The notes under the pieces: generated by a model
The model's database searches: none
The model's input: the letters and a program-made list of their open reading frames with translations, nothing else
Told to the model about the DNA's origin: nothing
Translations under genes and position numbers: made by a program
In this document: piece by piece, positions 8,409 to 17,960 of the stretch
Layout of the letters: each line of letters begins with the position of its first letter
How positions within the stretch are numbered: the stretch's first letter is position 1
Assembly (NCBI GenBank): GCA_017516865.1
Contig: JAFXAU010000005.1
Coordinates: 1 to 50,622, forward strand
Direction of reading: 5' to 3'
Length of the DNA: 50,622 bases
Source: Bacteroidales bacterium
GTDB lineage: Bacteria > Bacteroidota > Bacteroidia > Bacteroidales > UBA1715

Positions 8409-10163
8409 ATGGAGTTACCTACATCAAAAAAGGAAATGGAACGTCTCGGATGGGACTATGTTGACGTAATTATGATTACGGGCGACGCCTATATAGACCA
8501 TCCTTCTTTTGGAACGGCGATAATCTCGCGCGTGTTGGAACATGCCGGCTACCGCGTTGCTGTTGTGCCGCAGCCGAATTGGCGTGACGATTTACGTGAT
8601 TTTAAGAAACTTGGAACTCCACGTTTGTTTTTTGGCGTTAATTCGGGAAGTATGGATTCCATGGTGAATCATTACACGTCGACTAAACGGCTTCGTTCCA
8701 ACGATGCGTATACGCCCGGAGGAATTGCAGGACAACGTCCAGATTATGCAACAACGGTTTATTCGAGGATACTGAAAAATTTGTATCCTGATGTTCCTGT
8801 TGTTTTGGGTGGCATAGAAGCTTCGCTACGACGGTTTTCCCATTATGATTATTGGTCGGACTCGTATAAGCCGTCAATTTTGATTGACAGCAAGGCCGAT
8901 ATGTTGATTTATGGCATGGGAGAACGACCGATTGTTGCCATTGCGAAGGCTTTGAACGAAGGAAAGAAAATTTCTGACCTGACAGAAATTCCTCAGACTG
9001 CATATCTTGCCACAACCTTGGAAAACTGTGCGAAGAAGCCTGTGGAGCTTTATTCTTACGAAGATTGTTTGAAAAATAAGATTCTCGATGCCAAAAATTT
9101 TAGAATCATAGAAGAACAGTCGAATGCGTGGCGGGCTGAGAAAATAGCACAGCGTTTCGGCGACAATTATGTGGTGGTCAACGAACCGGATTTTCAAATG
9201 ACGACAGAGGAACTTGATGCGGTGTATGCTTTGCCGTATTCCCGTCTGCCACATTCTCGATATGCCAAGAAACCGCCGATTCCTGCGTTCGAAATGATAA
9301 AAGATTCTGTGACGATTCATAGGGGATGTTTTGGCGCATGCAGTTTCTGTACGATTTCGGCACATCAGGGAAAATTTATTTCAAGTAGGAGTGAGGAGTC
9401 GATTTTGCGTGAATTGAGGCAAATAGCCAGTCTGCCGCAATTTAAAGGTCATATTACTGATTTGGGTGCTCCCTCGGCAAATATGTACGGAATGCACGGA
9501 AAGAATCAAGATTTGTGTCATGTCTGCAAACGCCCGTCGTGTCTGTTCCCGAACAAATGCAAAAACTTGAACGACAGTCATGTGCGCTTGCTGAACTTGT
9601 ATAAGAAAGCAGAAAAAATCGAAGGAATAAAGCATTTGACAATAGGAAGCGGTATTCGTTACGATTTGTTACAAGGGGCGGAAGGCGAGAAAGAGTACGT
9701 GTCACAATTGGTGCGAAAACACGTTTCGGGACGGTTGAAAGTCGCTCCTGAACATACCGAAGATTCGGTTCTGAGAATGATGAGAAAACCCTCATTCTCG
9801 TTGTTTGAAAAGTTCAAAGACCTATTCGACGAGTTGAATCAAAAATATGGTTTGCGGCAGCAGATTATTCCGTATTTCATTTCTTCGCATCCAGGCTGTT
9901 CGGCGCAGGACATGCGAATGTTGGAGCAACGACTTCGCAAGCTTAAAGTTATGCCTGAACAAGTGCAAGATTTCACGCCCACGCCGATGACATTGTCGAC
10001 GGTGATGTATTACACTGGTGTCGACCCATACACGTTGAAACCTGTTTATACTGCAAGGTCGAAAGAGGAAAAAGATCGACAGAAGTCGTTCTTTTTCTGG
10101 TACAAACCATTTCATGGCACGAATCAAAAACATGGAAAAAAGGGGAAAAATGAACGAAGATAA
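8409..10163 (+). CDS. YgiQ family radical SAM protein
   Basis: The 584-residue protein has the full UPF0313/YgiQ layout. An N-terminal region carries SGSMDSMVNHYT and GGIEASLRRFSHYDYW. A radical SAM cluster motif CFGACSFC (about residues 307-314, CxxxCxxC) is followed by RSEESILRE. A cysteine-rich insert reads CHVCKRPSCLFPNKC. KVAPEHTEDSVLRMM and DFTPTPMTLSTVMYYTG close the domain. The substrate of this family is not established to my knowledge. It is shorter than E. coli YgiQ (about 740 residues) because it ends soon after the core. The last 14 bases overlap the Nudix gene, suggesting a two-gene unit. Confidence 0.92.
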   Translation: MELPTSKKEMERLGWDYVDVIMITGDAYIDHPSFGTAIISRVLEHAGYRVAVVPQPNWRDDLRDFKKLGTPRLFFGVNSGSMDSMVNHYTSTKRLRSNDAYTPGGIAGQRPDYATTVYSRILKNLYPDVPVVLGGIEASLRRFSHYDYWSDSYKPSILIDSKADMLIYGMGERPIVAIAKALNEGKKISDLTEIPQTAYLATTLENCAKKPVELYSYEDCLKNKILDAKNFRIIEEQSNAWRAEKIAQRFGDNYVVVNEPDFQMTTEELDAVYALPYSRLPHSRYAKKPPIPAFEMIKDSVTIHRGCFGACSFCTISAHQGKFISSRSEESILRELRQIASLPQFKGHITDLGAPSANMYGMHGKNQDLCHVCKRPSCLFPNKCKNLNDSHVRLLNLYKKAEKIEGIKHLTIGSGIRYDLLQGAEGEKEYVSQLVRKHVSGRLKVAPEHTEDSVLRMMRKPSFSLFEKFKDLFDELNQKYGLRQQIIPYFISSHPGCSAQDMRMLEQRLRKLKVMPEQVQDFTPTPMTLSTVMYYTGVDPYTLKPVYTARSKEEKDRQKSFFFWYKPFHGTNQKHGKKGKNERR

Positions 10164-10674
10164 ATATCCTCAATATATTATGAAATTTTGTCCTCGTTGT
10201 GGGGCGAACTCGTTTGTAAAATATGGCGAAAAGGCTTGTAAATGTGATAGTTGTGGTTTCGTGTATTATTTCAATGCAGCAACGGCAGTCGCAGTGATTA
10301 TTAGAGATGAAAACGGACGTGTATTGCTGACGCGTCGTGCCTTCGAGCCATGCAAAGGGACGCTGGATTTGCCCGGCGGATTCGTCGACCCGTTGGAGTC
10401 GGCTGAAAATGCTGTGAGACGCGAAATAAAGGAGGAACTCGGCTTGTCAGTAACCAATATGACATACCTCGGCTCGTTCCCAAACACCTATTTATATGGA
10501 GGCATAGTATATTTTACCTGCGATTTGGTTTTTGAAGTAGAGGTGGAAACTTTGCAGGAAATTCATGCAATGGACGATGTTGATGCTTTTGCTTTTTATG
10601 AAATTACAGAAGATGTCGTCGCAAAAGTCGGTGCCGAGTCAATCAAAAATATATTGCGGAAGTTTTGTTTGTAA
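10150..10674 (+). CDS. Nudix hydrolase with N-terminal zinc ribbon
   Basis: The 174-residue protein begins with a zinc ribbon (CPRCG near residue 16 and CKCDSCGF near residue 34). A Nudix domain follows, whose box runs GFVDPLESAENAVRREIKEE and then LGL (GX5EX7REUXEEXGU satisfied). The ribbon-plus-Nudix arrangement recalls NudC-type pyrophosphatases (NADH or other nucleoside diphosphate derivatives), but the exact substrate cannot be read. I start at the ATG at 10150, which overlaps the ygiQ-like gene by 14 bp. An upstream in-frame ATG at 10114 would only add a basic stretch read inside that gene. Confidence 0.88.
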   Translation: MNEDKYPQYIMKFCPRCGANSFVKYGEKACKCDSCGFVYYFNAATAVAVIIRDENGRVLLTRRAFEPCKGTLDLPGGFVDPLESAENAVRREIKEELGLSVTNMTYLGSFPNTYLYGGIVYFTCDLVFEVEVETLQEIHAMDDVDAFAFYEITEDVVAKVGAESIKNILRKFCL

Positions 10675-10738
10675 AGATTTGGAATCGTCTCTTTGACTTT
10701 TTTTGAAAATTATATAAAAATTCACGGAAAATTTTTTA

Positions 10739-10746
10739 TAATTTTG
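10739..10746 (+). promoter_or_regulatory. -7 box (TAATTTTG) of the glgA-like/glmS/ribF operon
   Basis: TAATTTTG fits TAnnTTTG and lies 19 bp before the ATG at 10766, in the 91-bp AT-rich gap after the Nudix gene. The -33 position is not clear. Confidence 0.55.
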
Positions 10747-10765
10747 CATACGAAATTTTTATGTG

Positions 10766-11590
10766 ATGAAGAAAGCAAGAGTCCTTTATGTTTCCCAAGA
10801 GATGGCAAAATATCTGCCCGACACAGAAATGTCGCTAAAAAGCAGGTATTTGCCGCAGTATATTCAAGAGAAAGGCAAGGAGATACGTTGTTTTATGCCT
10901 CGTTACGGTTTGGTTAACGAACGCCGTAACCAATTGCACGAAGTTATCCGTCTTTCGGGAATGAATTTAATTATAGACGACACGGATCATCCGTTGATTA
11001 TAAAAGTTGCGTCGATACAGCAAGCCCGTTTGCAGGTGTACTTTATCGACAACGATGAGTTTTTCCGTCGCAAGGCTCTATTTACCGACGAAAACGGAAA
11101 AGAGTTCGATGATAACGAAGATAGAATGATTTTCTTTGCACGTGGCGTGTTGGAAACGGTGAAAAAGCTTCGCTGGGCTCCCGATATTGTTCATTGTCAC
11201 GGTTGGTTTACATCGTTGTTGCCATTGTATTTGAAGAAAACATTCTACGAAGACCCGTTGTTCGCAAATGCAAAGGTTGTGTATTCCTTATATAATAATG
11301 GATTTGAAACTCCGTTTTCGAAGGATTTTGCCAACAAAATTCATTTCGACGGCATCACTTCCGAAGACATTGCATCAATAAAAGAAAAGGCTGATTGGCT
11401 GAATTTGAACAAATTGGCTATTGACCAGTCGGAAGGAATTATTCTGGGCGAAGAAAATATCAATAAAGACTTGCTGCAATATTGTAAGGATAAAGGTAAG
11501 GTGATTTTGCCATATCAAGGTCAGGAAAATTATGTGGACGCATATTCTGACTTTTACGACAGTTTGTTGCCTGACATTGAAGAAGAATAA
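10766..11590 (+). CDS. Short glycogen/starch synthase-like protein (GT5 N-terminal domain)
   Basis: The 274-residue product matches the N-terminal catalytic half of ADP-glucose starch/glycogen synthases. It has VLYVSQEMAKYLPDTE at residues 5-20, MPRYGLVNER, the FFARGVLETVKKL helix and PDIVHCHGWFTSLLPLYLK. The C-terminal GT-B domain that binds the nucleotide sugar is missing; full GlgA is about 480 residues. Short forms of this type are widespread in Bacteroidales, so this is probably not a recent truncation. Whether it is catalytic alone is doubtful. ATG at 10766 is preferred over the GTG at 10763. It is followed after 4 bp by the DUF4270 lipoprotein and glmS. Confidence 0.82.
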   Translation: MKKARVLYVSQEMAKYLPDTEMSLKSRYLPQYIQEKGKEIRCFMPRYGLVNERRNQLHEVIRLSGMNLIIDDTDHPLIIKVASIQQARLQVYFIDNDEFFRRKALFTDENGKEFDDNEDRMIFFARGVLETVKKLRWAPDIVHCHGWFTSLLPLYLKKTFYEDPLFANAKVVYSLYNNGFETPFSKDFANKIHFDGITSEDIASIKEKADWLNLNKLAIDQSEGIILGEENINKDLLQYCKDKGKVILPYQGQENYVDAYSDFYDSLLPDIEEE

Positions 11591-11594
11591 CGAT

Positions 11595-12875
11595 ATGAAA
11601 TTTCAAAAATGCTTAGTTCTCTTTTGTCTCTTGACGGCATTGTTCGTCTCGTGTGAAAAAGATAACCAGACTATCGGTATTGATATGTTGCACGATACCG
11701 ATATGCTACATACGTTTGTCGACAGTACTTCAACGACAATCTCGTTTACAACTGTAGCCGACGATAGTGTTCGTTCTACGCTCATAATGTATATGTTGGG
11801 TGAAAACAACGACGATGTGATTGGGAAATCGCGTGCGGGCTTTGTTACACGAATGTACTTACGTGCAATGCTTGAATCCTCGTTGGATAGCTATACTTTG
11901 GACTCCGTGTGTTTCCGTCTGTCGAAGTCGAAAAATTACGTATTCGGCGATACAACTAAAGGGCAGTCGTTTTCGGTCTACGAAATTGAGTCTGACATAA
12001 CAGTAGACGAATGTGCGGCGTATAACGAAAAATCAACGATTCCTACGTGTCTGTCGAATAAAAAAGAAATTTTGCAGATTGATTATCCTGCGTATAATAA
12101 TGTTTCCTCTACATATCAGAAAAAAATGAGCGACGAGTTTGCCGCAGACCTGTTCGGCAAGGTTAAGCTGTGCTACGATGCGGATTCTTCCATTCAATAT
12201 TTTGATTCTTTATTCATAAAAACTTTTAAAGGAATTTATGTGACAACTCAGGGGGATAAATTCAATGACGCAGGTTCGACTATAAGTCACTGTGTTCCAG
12301 AAATAACGCTGTACGTGAAGGCTTCGGACGGTTCAACCGACAGTCTTGTATTTGCTCCGTCTCCGCAGAAATACAATGAACCGTTGACTACGGACCCGAG
12401 TCAGATTTATCTTCAGGCTATCAATGTGTTTTATCAAGATTATTCGTCTGAGGTTTCGTCTGCCATCGGTAATAAATCGAATGTGGGATATGTTCAGGGA
12501 CTGCACAGTCTCAAAGCAAAACTTTCTCTTGATGGAATCGACAGTTGGCGCGACAGTTTAATGGTAATCAATATTGCAACGTTGAAATTACCTCTAAAAA
12601 CCCGTGATTCATGGTCGAATTACTTGCCGCTGAACTTGAGGATTTATGACAAAGAGAGAAATTTGCTCTACTCCACAATGTCGTCAACAAAGGATAGCAC
12701 GGATTATACATTTAATCTGCATAGTTTCTTGTTGACATTGCTGAACGACACGAAGAAATCTGACGAGTATTCGTATGAAATAGCAGTTCCAGAAAATAAC
12801 GCATACGGAAATGGGTTCATTTTGGATGGAACACAGACAGATAAGTTAAAATTGATAATTACATACACGAAATAA
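11595..12875 (+). CDS. DUF4270 family lipoprotein
   Basis: The 426-residue protein begins with a lipoprotein signal peptide with the lipobox FVSC (cysteine near residue 19). The body has the recognisable DUF4270 opening (IGIDMLHDTDMLHTFVDST) and beta-rich sequence typical of large surface or periplasmic Bacteroidota lipoproteins. The function of DUF4270 proteins is not known. The start at 11595 gives the signal peptide directly; an upstream reading would run into the previous gene. It lies 4 bp after the GT5-like gene and 2 bp before glmS, so it is clearly operonic with carbohydrate and envelope functions. Confidence 0.88.
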   Translation: MKFQKCLVLFCLLTALFVSCEKDNQTIGIDMLHDTDMLHTFVDSTSTTISFTTVADDSVRSTLIMYMLGENNDDVIGKSRAGFVTRMYLRAMLESSLDSYTLDSVCFRLSKSKNYVFGDTTKGQSFSVYEIESDITVDECAAYNEKSTIPTCLSNKKEILQIDYPAYNNVSSTYQKKMSDEFAADLFGKVKLCYDADSSIQYFDSLFIKTFKGIYVTTQGDKFNDAGSTISHCVPEITLYVKASDGSTDSLVFAPSPQKYNEPLTTDPSQIYLQAINVFYQDYSSEVSSAIGNKSNVGYVQGLHSLKAKLSLDGIDSWRDSLMVINIATLKLPLKTRDSWSNYLPLNLRIYDKERNLLYSTMSSTKDSTDYTFNLHSFLLTLLNDTKKSDEYSYEIAVPENNAYGNGFILDGTQTDKLKLIITYTK

Positions 12876-12877
12876 TT

Positions 12878-14722
12878 ATGTGTGGGATAGTTGGTTACAT
12901 CGGCAGTAAGGATGCTTATCCGATAGTGTTGACGGGTTTAAAACGTCTGGAATATAGAGGTTATGATTCAGCGGGAATCGCCTTGGTTCAAGATGGACAG
13001 ACGACGGTATATAAAAAACAGGGCAAAGTTGCCGATTTGGAATCATATCTTGAAGGAAAGAATACCTCGGGAAACATCGGTATGGGACACACCCGCTGGG
13101 CTACTCATGGCGAGCCAAACGACGTGAACGCCCATCCACATACTTCGATGAATGGAAAATTCACGGTAATCCACAACGGAATTATCGAAAATTATAATTC
13201 ACTCAAAAAGAAACTAACGACAAAGAATTATACGTTTAAAAGCGAAACCGACACCGAAGTCATAGCAAATTATATTGAATTTATTTACCAAAAAGGTAAA
13301 GGAAAAATTTCTGCCGAAGTGGCTGTGCGTCTTGCTTTGCTTGATGTTCAGGGGGCATATGGATTGGTTGTGATTTGTGCCGACGAACAGGATAGGTTGA
13401 TTGTCGCTCGCAAGGGTAGTCCGCTTGTGATTGGCGTGGGCGATGGGGAATATTTCGTTGCTTCGGATGCAACTCCGATTGTGGAGCACACCAAACGAAT
13501 CATTTATCTGAATGATTCGGAAATGGCTACAATCACGAAAAATGAATTGTCGTTGAAAACAATTAAAAATGATACGCTAACTCCTGTTATTCAGGAACTT
13601 GAACTTGATATAGAAGGAATTGAAAAAGGTGGTTACGACCATTTTATGTTGAAGGAAATTTTTGAGCAGCCAAGTGCGATTATGGACACGTTCCGTGGTC
13701 GTGCACAAAAAAATCCTCCACATGTGTTCCTTGGCGGCTTGTATAATGTATTCGAGAAATTCGACAACGCCGACCGTATAATCATTGTGGCTTGTGGTAC
13801 TTCGTGGCACGCAGGTTTGGTTGGCGAATATCTGATAGAGGAATATGCACGGATTCCTGTTGAGGTTGAATATGCATCGGAATTCCGCTACCGTAATCCG
13901 ATTATAAATGAAAAAGATGTGGTGATTGCCATCAGCCAAAGTGGCGAAACCGCCGACACGCTTGCGGCAATCCGTCTTGCGAAGGAAGCAAAGGCTACGG
14001 TTGTGGGAATATGCAACGTGGTTGGTTCAAGCATTCCACGCGAAACTGACGCTGGTGTTTATACTCATGCGGGACCGGAAATCGGCGTGGCTTCCACAAA
14101 ATCGTTCACCACGCAGGTTACTGTGTTGACAATGATGGCGTTGATGTTGGGAAAACGTCGGAATACTATTCCTGATGATGTGTATAAGAAACTGATTTCC
14201 GAGTTGTACAAAATTCCATCAAAAGTTGAAGATATTCTTACGCACATTGAGGAATACAAGAAAATTGCCGAAGCATACAAAGATGCACGCAATTTCATTT
14301 ATTTAGGTCGAAGCTACTTGTATCCTGTGGCGCTGGAAGGCGCTTTGAAGCTGAAGGAAATTTCGTATATCCATGCGGAAGGATATCCTGCGGCAGAAAT
14401 GAAGCATGGTCCTATTGCATTGATAGACAAGAATATGCCAGTCGTTGTAATCGCAACTAAAGATAAACAATACGAAAAGGTTGTCAGCAACATTCAGGAA
14501 GTGAAGGCTCGTCAGGGAATTGTGATTGCTGTTGTAACACAAGGCGATACGGTTCTGTCGAAAATTGCCGACCACGTGATTGAAGTGCCTGAAACATTGC
14601 CGGCTTTGGCTCCGCTAACAACGGTGATTCCATTACAGGTATTGTCGTATTACATTGCGGTGATGCGCGGTTGTAATGTTGACCAACCTCGAAATTTGGC
14701 TAAATCAGTAACTGTAGAATAG
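12878..14722 (+). CDS. glmS: Glutamine--fructose-6-phosphate aminotransferase (isomerizing)
   Basis: The 614-residue GlmS makes glucosamine-6-phosphate from fructose-6-phosphate and glutamine, the entry step to UDP-GlcNAc for peptidoglycan and LPS. The N-terminal nucleophile is Cys2 in MCGIVGYIG, with HTRWATHGEPNDVNAHPH in the glutaminase domain (to about residue 230). Two SIS domains follow: VACGTSWHAGLVGEY with SQSGETADT, and LGRSYLYPVALEGALKLKE. The C-terminus DQPRNLAKSVTVE is intact. No ribozyme-like leader is visible, since only 2 bp separate it from the upstream gene. The stop TAG shares its G with the GTG start of the next gene. Confidence 0.98.
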   Translation: MCGIVGYIGSKDAYPIVLTGLKRLEYRGYDSAGIALVQDGQTTVYKKQGKVADLESYLEGKNTSGNIGMGHTRWATHGEPNDVNAHPHTSMNGKFTVIHNGIIENYNSLKKKLTTKNYTFKSETDTEVIANYIEFIYQKGKGKISAEVAVRLALLDVQGAYGLVVICADEQDRLIVARKGSPLVIGVGDGEYFVASDATPIVEHTKRIIYLNDSEMATITKNELSLKTIKNDTLTPVIQELELDIEGIEKGGYDHFMLKEIFEQPSAIMDTFRGRAQKNPPHVFLGGLYNVFEKFDNADRIIIVACGTSWHAGLVGEYLIEEYARIPVEVEYASEFRYRNPIINEKDVVIAISQSGETADTLAAIRLAKEAKATVVGICNVVGSSIPRETDAGVYTHAGPEIGVASTKSFTTQVTVLTMMALMLGKRRNTIPDDVYKKLISELYKIPSKVEDILTHIEEYKKIAEAYKDARNFIYLGRSYLYPVALEGALKLKEISYIHAEGYPAAEMKHGPIALIDKNMPVVVIATKDKQYEKVVSNIQEVKARQGIVIAVVTQGDTVLSKIADHVIEVPETLPALAPLTTVIPLQVLSYYIAVMRGCNVDQPRNLAKSVTVE

Positions 14723-15747
14723 TGCCGACAGTCAATAAAATACTTGTATTCCGCCTCAGCTCGATAGGCGACATAGTGCTTACCACGGCATTGTTACGCT
14801 GTTTACGGAATACGTTTCCCGATGCACAGATTGATTTTGTCGTTAAGAAGCAATTTGCCGATATTCTGCGGTGTGTGCCATTTGTGTCGAATGTGATAGA
14901 ACTTGACTCCAAGAAAGGTTTTTCCGAATTGCTTGCGATTCGTAACCAGTTAAGAAACGAGCAATACGACGTTGCGTTGGACATTCACAAGAATTGGAGA
15001 AGTCTGTTCGTGTGCAACACAATCGGGGCAAAACAAGTTTTTCGGTTCAATAAACACGTGTTCCGCCGTTGGGTTTTGACAACATTTCATAAGGATATTT
15101 ACAATGAAGTTCGTCCTGTGTATCTGCGGTTTATTGACGCGGCACAGCAAATCGGCGTTGTTCCCGATGGAAAATATACCGAATTGGTTGTTCCTGAACA
15201 ATTGAGCAAATCAATGAAAGACATTTTCGTTCAAGCAAATATTTCTTTCGAAAAACGGATAATTGCTTTGTGTCCTGGGGCAAGTTTTTCCAACAAACAA
15301 TGGCAGGTTGAAAAGTTTCAGCAACTTGCCAAGCGTGTTGTTTTTGACTTTGACGCACAAGTGATTTTGCTTGGTGGAAAGAAAGAATCAGAAATGTGCG
15401 AAACAATTGCCAACGAAAGTGGTGCCGTAAGTTTTGCGGGAAAATTCGATTTGAGTCAGTCAATTGCTGCGCTGAGCATGGTTTCCTTGACTGTTGCGAA
15501 CGATACGGGAATGTTGCACGTTTCCGAAGCACTTGGCGTTCCTGTGGTTGGCATTTATGGTCCGACAGCACGACAATTCGGTTATTTCCCTATTTTGCCG
15601 CAGAGTAAGGTCGCCCAAGTAGATAATCTGCCGTGTAGGCCGTGTACGAAAATGGGAATGAACCATTGTCCGAAAAAGCATTTTTCGTGTATGAACGACA
15701 TTTCTGTCGAAATGGTTCTCGCATTGATTCATGGCATAAATCAATAA
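14722..15747 (+). CDS. Glycosyltransferase family 9 protein (heptosyltransferase-like)
   Basis: The 341-residue GT-B protein resembles LPS core heptosyltransferases. FRLSSIGDIVLTTALLRCLR opens the N-terminal domain and LDIHKNWRS follows. The donor domain has LCPGASFSNKQWQVEKF and NDTGMLHVSEALGVPVVGIY-GPT. A cysteine-rich C-terminal loop holds LPCRPCTKMGMNHCPKKHFSC. The most likely role is adding a heptose or a similar sugar to the lipid A core at the inner membrane. The start is the GTG at 14722, sharing one base with the glmS stop (TAGTG), which indicates translational coupling. Acceptor and donor are inferred from the family. Confidence 0.9.
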   Translation: MPTVNKILVFRLSSIGDIVLTTALLRCLRNTFPDAQIDFVVKKQFADILRCVPFVSNVIELDSKKGFSELLAIRNQLRNEQYDVALDIHKNWRSLFVCNTIGAKQVFRFNKHVFRRWVLTTFHKDIYNEVRPVYLRFIDAAQQIGVVPDGKYTELVVPEQLSKSMKDIFVQANISFEKRIIALCPGASFSNKQWQVEKFQQLAKRVVFDFDAQVILLGGKKESEMCETIANESGAVSFAGKFDLSQSIAALSMVSLTVANDTGMLHVSEALGVPVVGIYGPTARQFGYFPILPQSKVAQVDNLPCRPCTKMGMNHCPKKHFSCMNDISVEMVLALIHGINQ

Positions 15748-15758
15748 TTTCGCCAGTT

Positions 15759-16673
15759 ATGAGAATCTATCATTCCATAGAAGAATTTTCCGCTCACAAT
15801 CCAATTGTAACGATTGGAATGTTCGATGGTGTACATGCTGGTCATAGAGCGATTCTCCGTCAAATGGAATCATTGAAACAGAAACATGACGGCGAGACGG
15901 TTTTGTTGACATTTTGGCCGCATCCTCGAATTTTCTTTGGAAAAACCGACGGCTTTGGACTATTGACGACAATCGACGAAAAAATGGAGCTGCTCGAGCA
16001 GGCAGGATTAGATGTGTGTTTGATTTTACCATTTTCGCACGAATTTGCTGAATTGTCGCCAGAGTCGTATATTACCAATATTCTACACGACGGTATGGGA
16101 GCAAAAAAAATCGTGATAGGCTACGACCATAAATATGGTAAATCTGGTTCCGGTACTTTTGATTTAATGCAGAATTATGGGGAAAAACTTGGTTTTTCGG
16201 TGGAACAAATTACAGCCTTTTCGGTTGATTCAAAAACAGTTAGCTCAACAAAAATTAGGAATTCCATTTCGTCAGGAGAAATAGAAAAGGCGAATCAGTA
16301 TTTGTCCTATAATTATTTTTTGAATGGTACGGTCGTTTCGGGGCGCCACGTAGGGAGAACCATGGGATTCCCTACGGCAAATCTGCACATAAATTCCGAG
16401 TGGAAAGAAATCCCAGCAAACGGCGTGTATGCCGGATATGCGGAATTCGAAAATCATCGCTACAAGGCAGTAATCAATATCGGAACTAATCCCACGGTCA
16501 GTCAGGAAAATACATCTTCGATTGAGGCTTATTTGATTGATTTTCAGGGTGATTTGTATGGCAAAAATCTTCGTCTCGAATTTTCTAAATTTATACGTAA
16601 CGAACAACGCTTCGAGAGTCTGCTGGATTTACAACGCGCAATTGCGAACGATGTTGAAGAAGCAAGAAGATAA
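15759..16673 (+). CDS. ribF: Bifunctional riboflavin kinase/FMN adenylyltransferase
   Basis: The 304-residue enzyme phosphorylates riboflavin to FMN and adenylates FMN to FAD. The N-terminal adenylyltransferase domain has VTIGMFDGVHAGHRAIL at residues 16-32 and STKIRNSI. The C-terminal flavokinase domain has GRTMGFPTANLH and EAYLIDFQGDLYG. The ATG at 15759 gives the normal family N-terminus; in-frame sequence upstream lies inside the GT9 gene. The 11-bp gap places it last in the five-gene operon. The next gene, a flavodiiron protein, uses FMN, so the neighbourhood is functionally sensible. Confidence 0.96.
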   Translation: MRIYHSIEEFSAHNPIVTIGMFDGVHAGHRAILRQMESLKQKHDGETVLLTFWPHPRIFFGKTDGFGLLTTIDEKMELLEQAGLDVCLILPFSHEFAELSPESYITNILHDGMGAKKIVIGYDHKYGKSGSGTFDLMQNYGEKLGFSVEQITAFSVDSKTVSSTKIRNSISSGEIEKANQYLSYNYFLNGTVVSGRHVGRTMGFPTANLHINSEWKEIPANGVYAGYAEFENHRYKAVINIGTNPTVSQENTSSIEAYLIDFQGDLYGKNLRLEFSKFIRNEQRFESLLDLQRAIANDVEEARR

Positions 16674-16679
16674 CCTCTG

Positions 16680-16704
16680 ATAATCAGTTGATTATAATTT
16701 TTTG
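16680..16704 (+). terminator. Possible terminator after ribF
   Basis: A short palindrome ATAATCA/TGATTAT (16680-16695) is followed by AATTTTTTG. The stem is AT-rich and short, so the call is tentative, but it falls at the 3' end of the ribF operon. Confidence 0.4.
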
Positions 16705-16759
16705 TCGGTTCAAGATTTTTCTGTAAAAAATCGTTATATTTACGCAAAACAAAAGTACA

Positions 16760-17929
16760 ATGGATGCAAAAATTTCTTCCGATATTTTGTATATCGGTGT
16801 TGATGACAACGATATAGACTTGTTTGAAAGTCAGTATGCCGTTCCTGAGGGAATGTGTTACAATTCATATTTGATTCTTGATGACAAAATTGCAATTGTT
16901 GATACGGTTGATTTTCGTAAGAAAGACGAATGGTTGACGAATCTGCAAAATGCGTTGCAAGGGAAAAACCCTGATTATCTTATAGTTCATCACATGGAAC
17001 CAGACCATAGTGGCTGTATTAAAACTGTGATGGATTTGTTCCCGTCGCTCACGTTGGTTGCGAGCGCCAAGGCAATTCAGTTTATCAACCAATTTTTCGA
17101 AGATTCTTCGCTTTCAGCTCGTGCTCAGGCAATTAAAGAAGGTGATGTGCTTTCGCTCGGAACGCATTCGCTTCAGTTTATTGCTGCACCCATGGTTCAT
17201 TGGCCAGAAGTTATGGTGTCGTACGATGCCGAGTCGAAGATATTGTTCTCTGCCGATGGTTTTGGTAAATTCGGTACAATTGATGCCGACTTGGACGATT
17301 GGGCGTGCGAAGTTCGTCGGTACTATTTCAACATTTGCGGAAAGTATGGCTTGCCAGTTTCTAATTTGTTAAAAAAGGCTTCGCAACTTGATATACAGAC
17401 TATTTGTCCGTTGCATGGTCCGATATTGCAGGGCGAAAAATTGGCTGAAGCCTTGCGGCTGTATACAATTTGGAGTAACTACGATGTTGAAACCAAGGGT
17501 GTCTTTATTGCGTATGCCTCAATTCATGGCGGAACAAAGGCAGTGGCTGAAAAATTAGCGGAGATTTTGCGCGAAAAAGGTGCTCCGAAAGTTTCGATTT
17601 CCGATTTGTCACGCGACGATCAGGCCGAGGCCATAGAAGACGCCTTTCGCATGAGTACGCTTGTGGTTGCCGCTCCGACCTACGATGGAGATTTGTTCCC
17701 GCCAATGTACGATTTCATTCATCATTTGGAATTAAAGGCTTTTCAAAAAAGAAAAGTTGCTTTTATTGAAAACGGTACGTGGGCTCCTGCTGCTGGTCGT
17801 ATTATGAAGGCTATGTTCGAAAAAATGAAACAAATCACCATGGTGGAACCTGTCGTTACAATTAAAAGTAGAATGACGAAAGCCGACGTGTTGGCGTTAG
17901 AAACATTGGCGGAGGAAATTTTGCGATAA
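16760..17929 (+). CDS. FprA-type flavodiiron protein
   Basis: The 389-residue protein has an N-terminal metallo-beta-lactamase-like diiron domain and a C-terminal flavodoxin domain. The diiron ligands are visible: H78-x-E80-x-D82-H83 in VHHMEPDHSG, a His in MVHWPEVM (near residue 145), an Asp in FSADGFGKFG and a His in PLHGPIL (near residue 225). The FMN-binding part starts near residue 250 (FIAYASIHGGTKAVAEKLAE), with AAPTYDGDLFPPMYDFIHHL later. Such proteins reduce O2 to water or NO to N2O and protect anaerobes. It is monocistronic: a TATATTTA sequence near 16735 is a weak -7 candidate, and the next gene has its own promoter element. Confidence 0.95.
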   Translation: MDAKISSDILYIGVDDNDIDLFESQYAVPEGMCYNSYLILDDKIAIVDTVDFRKKDEWLTNLQNALQGKNPDYLIVHHMEPDHSGCIKTVMDLFPSLTLVASAKAIQFINQFFEDSSLSARAQAIKEGDVLSLGTHSLQFIAAPMVHWPEVMVSYDAESKILFSADGFGKFGTIDADLDDWACEVRRYYFNICGKYGLPVSNLLKKASQLDIQTICPLHGPILQGEKLAEALRLYTIWSNYDVETKGVFIAYASIHGGTKAVAEKLAEILREKGAPKVSISDLSRDDQAEAIEDAFRMSTLVVAAPTYDGDLFPPMYDFIHHLELKAFQKRKVAFIENGTWAPAAGRIMKAMFEKMKQITMVEPVVTIKSRMTKADVLALETLAEEILR

Positions 17930-17960
17930 ACTATCTTTAAATTTTAAAAATAATATTGGG

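Noticed and set aside
12876..12877. glmS ribozyme or other riboswitch upstream of glmS
   Set aside because: Only 2 bp separate glmS from the preceding gene, leaving no room for a structured leader.
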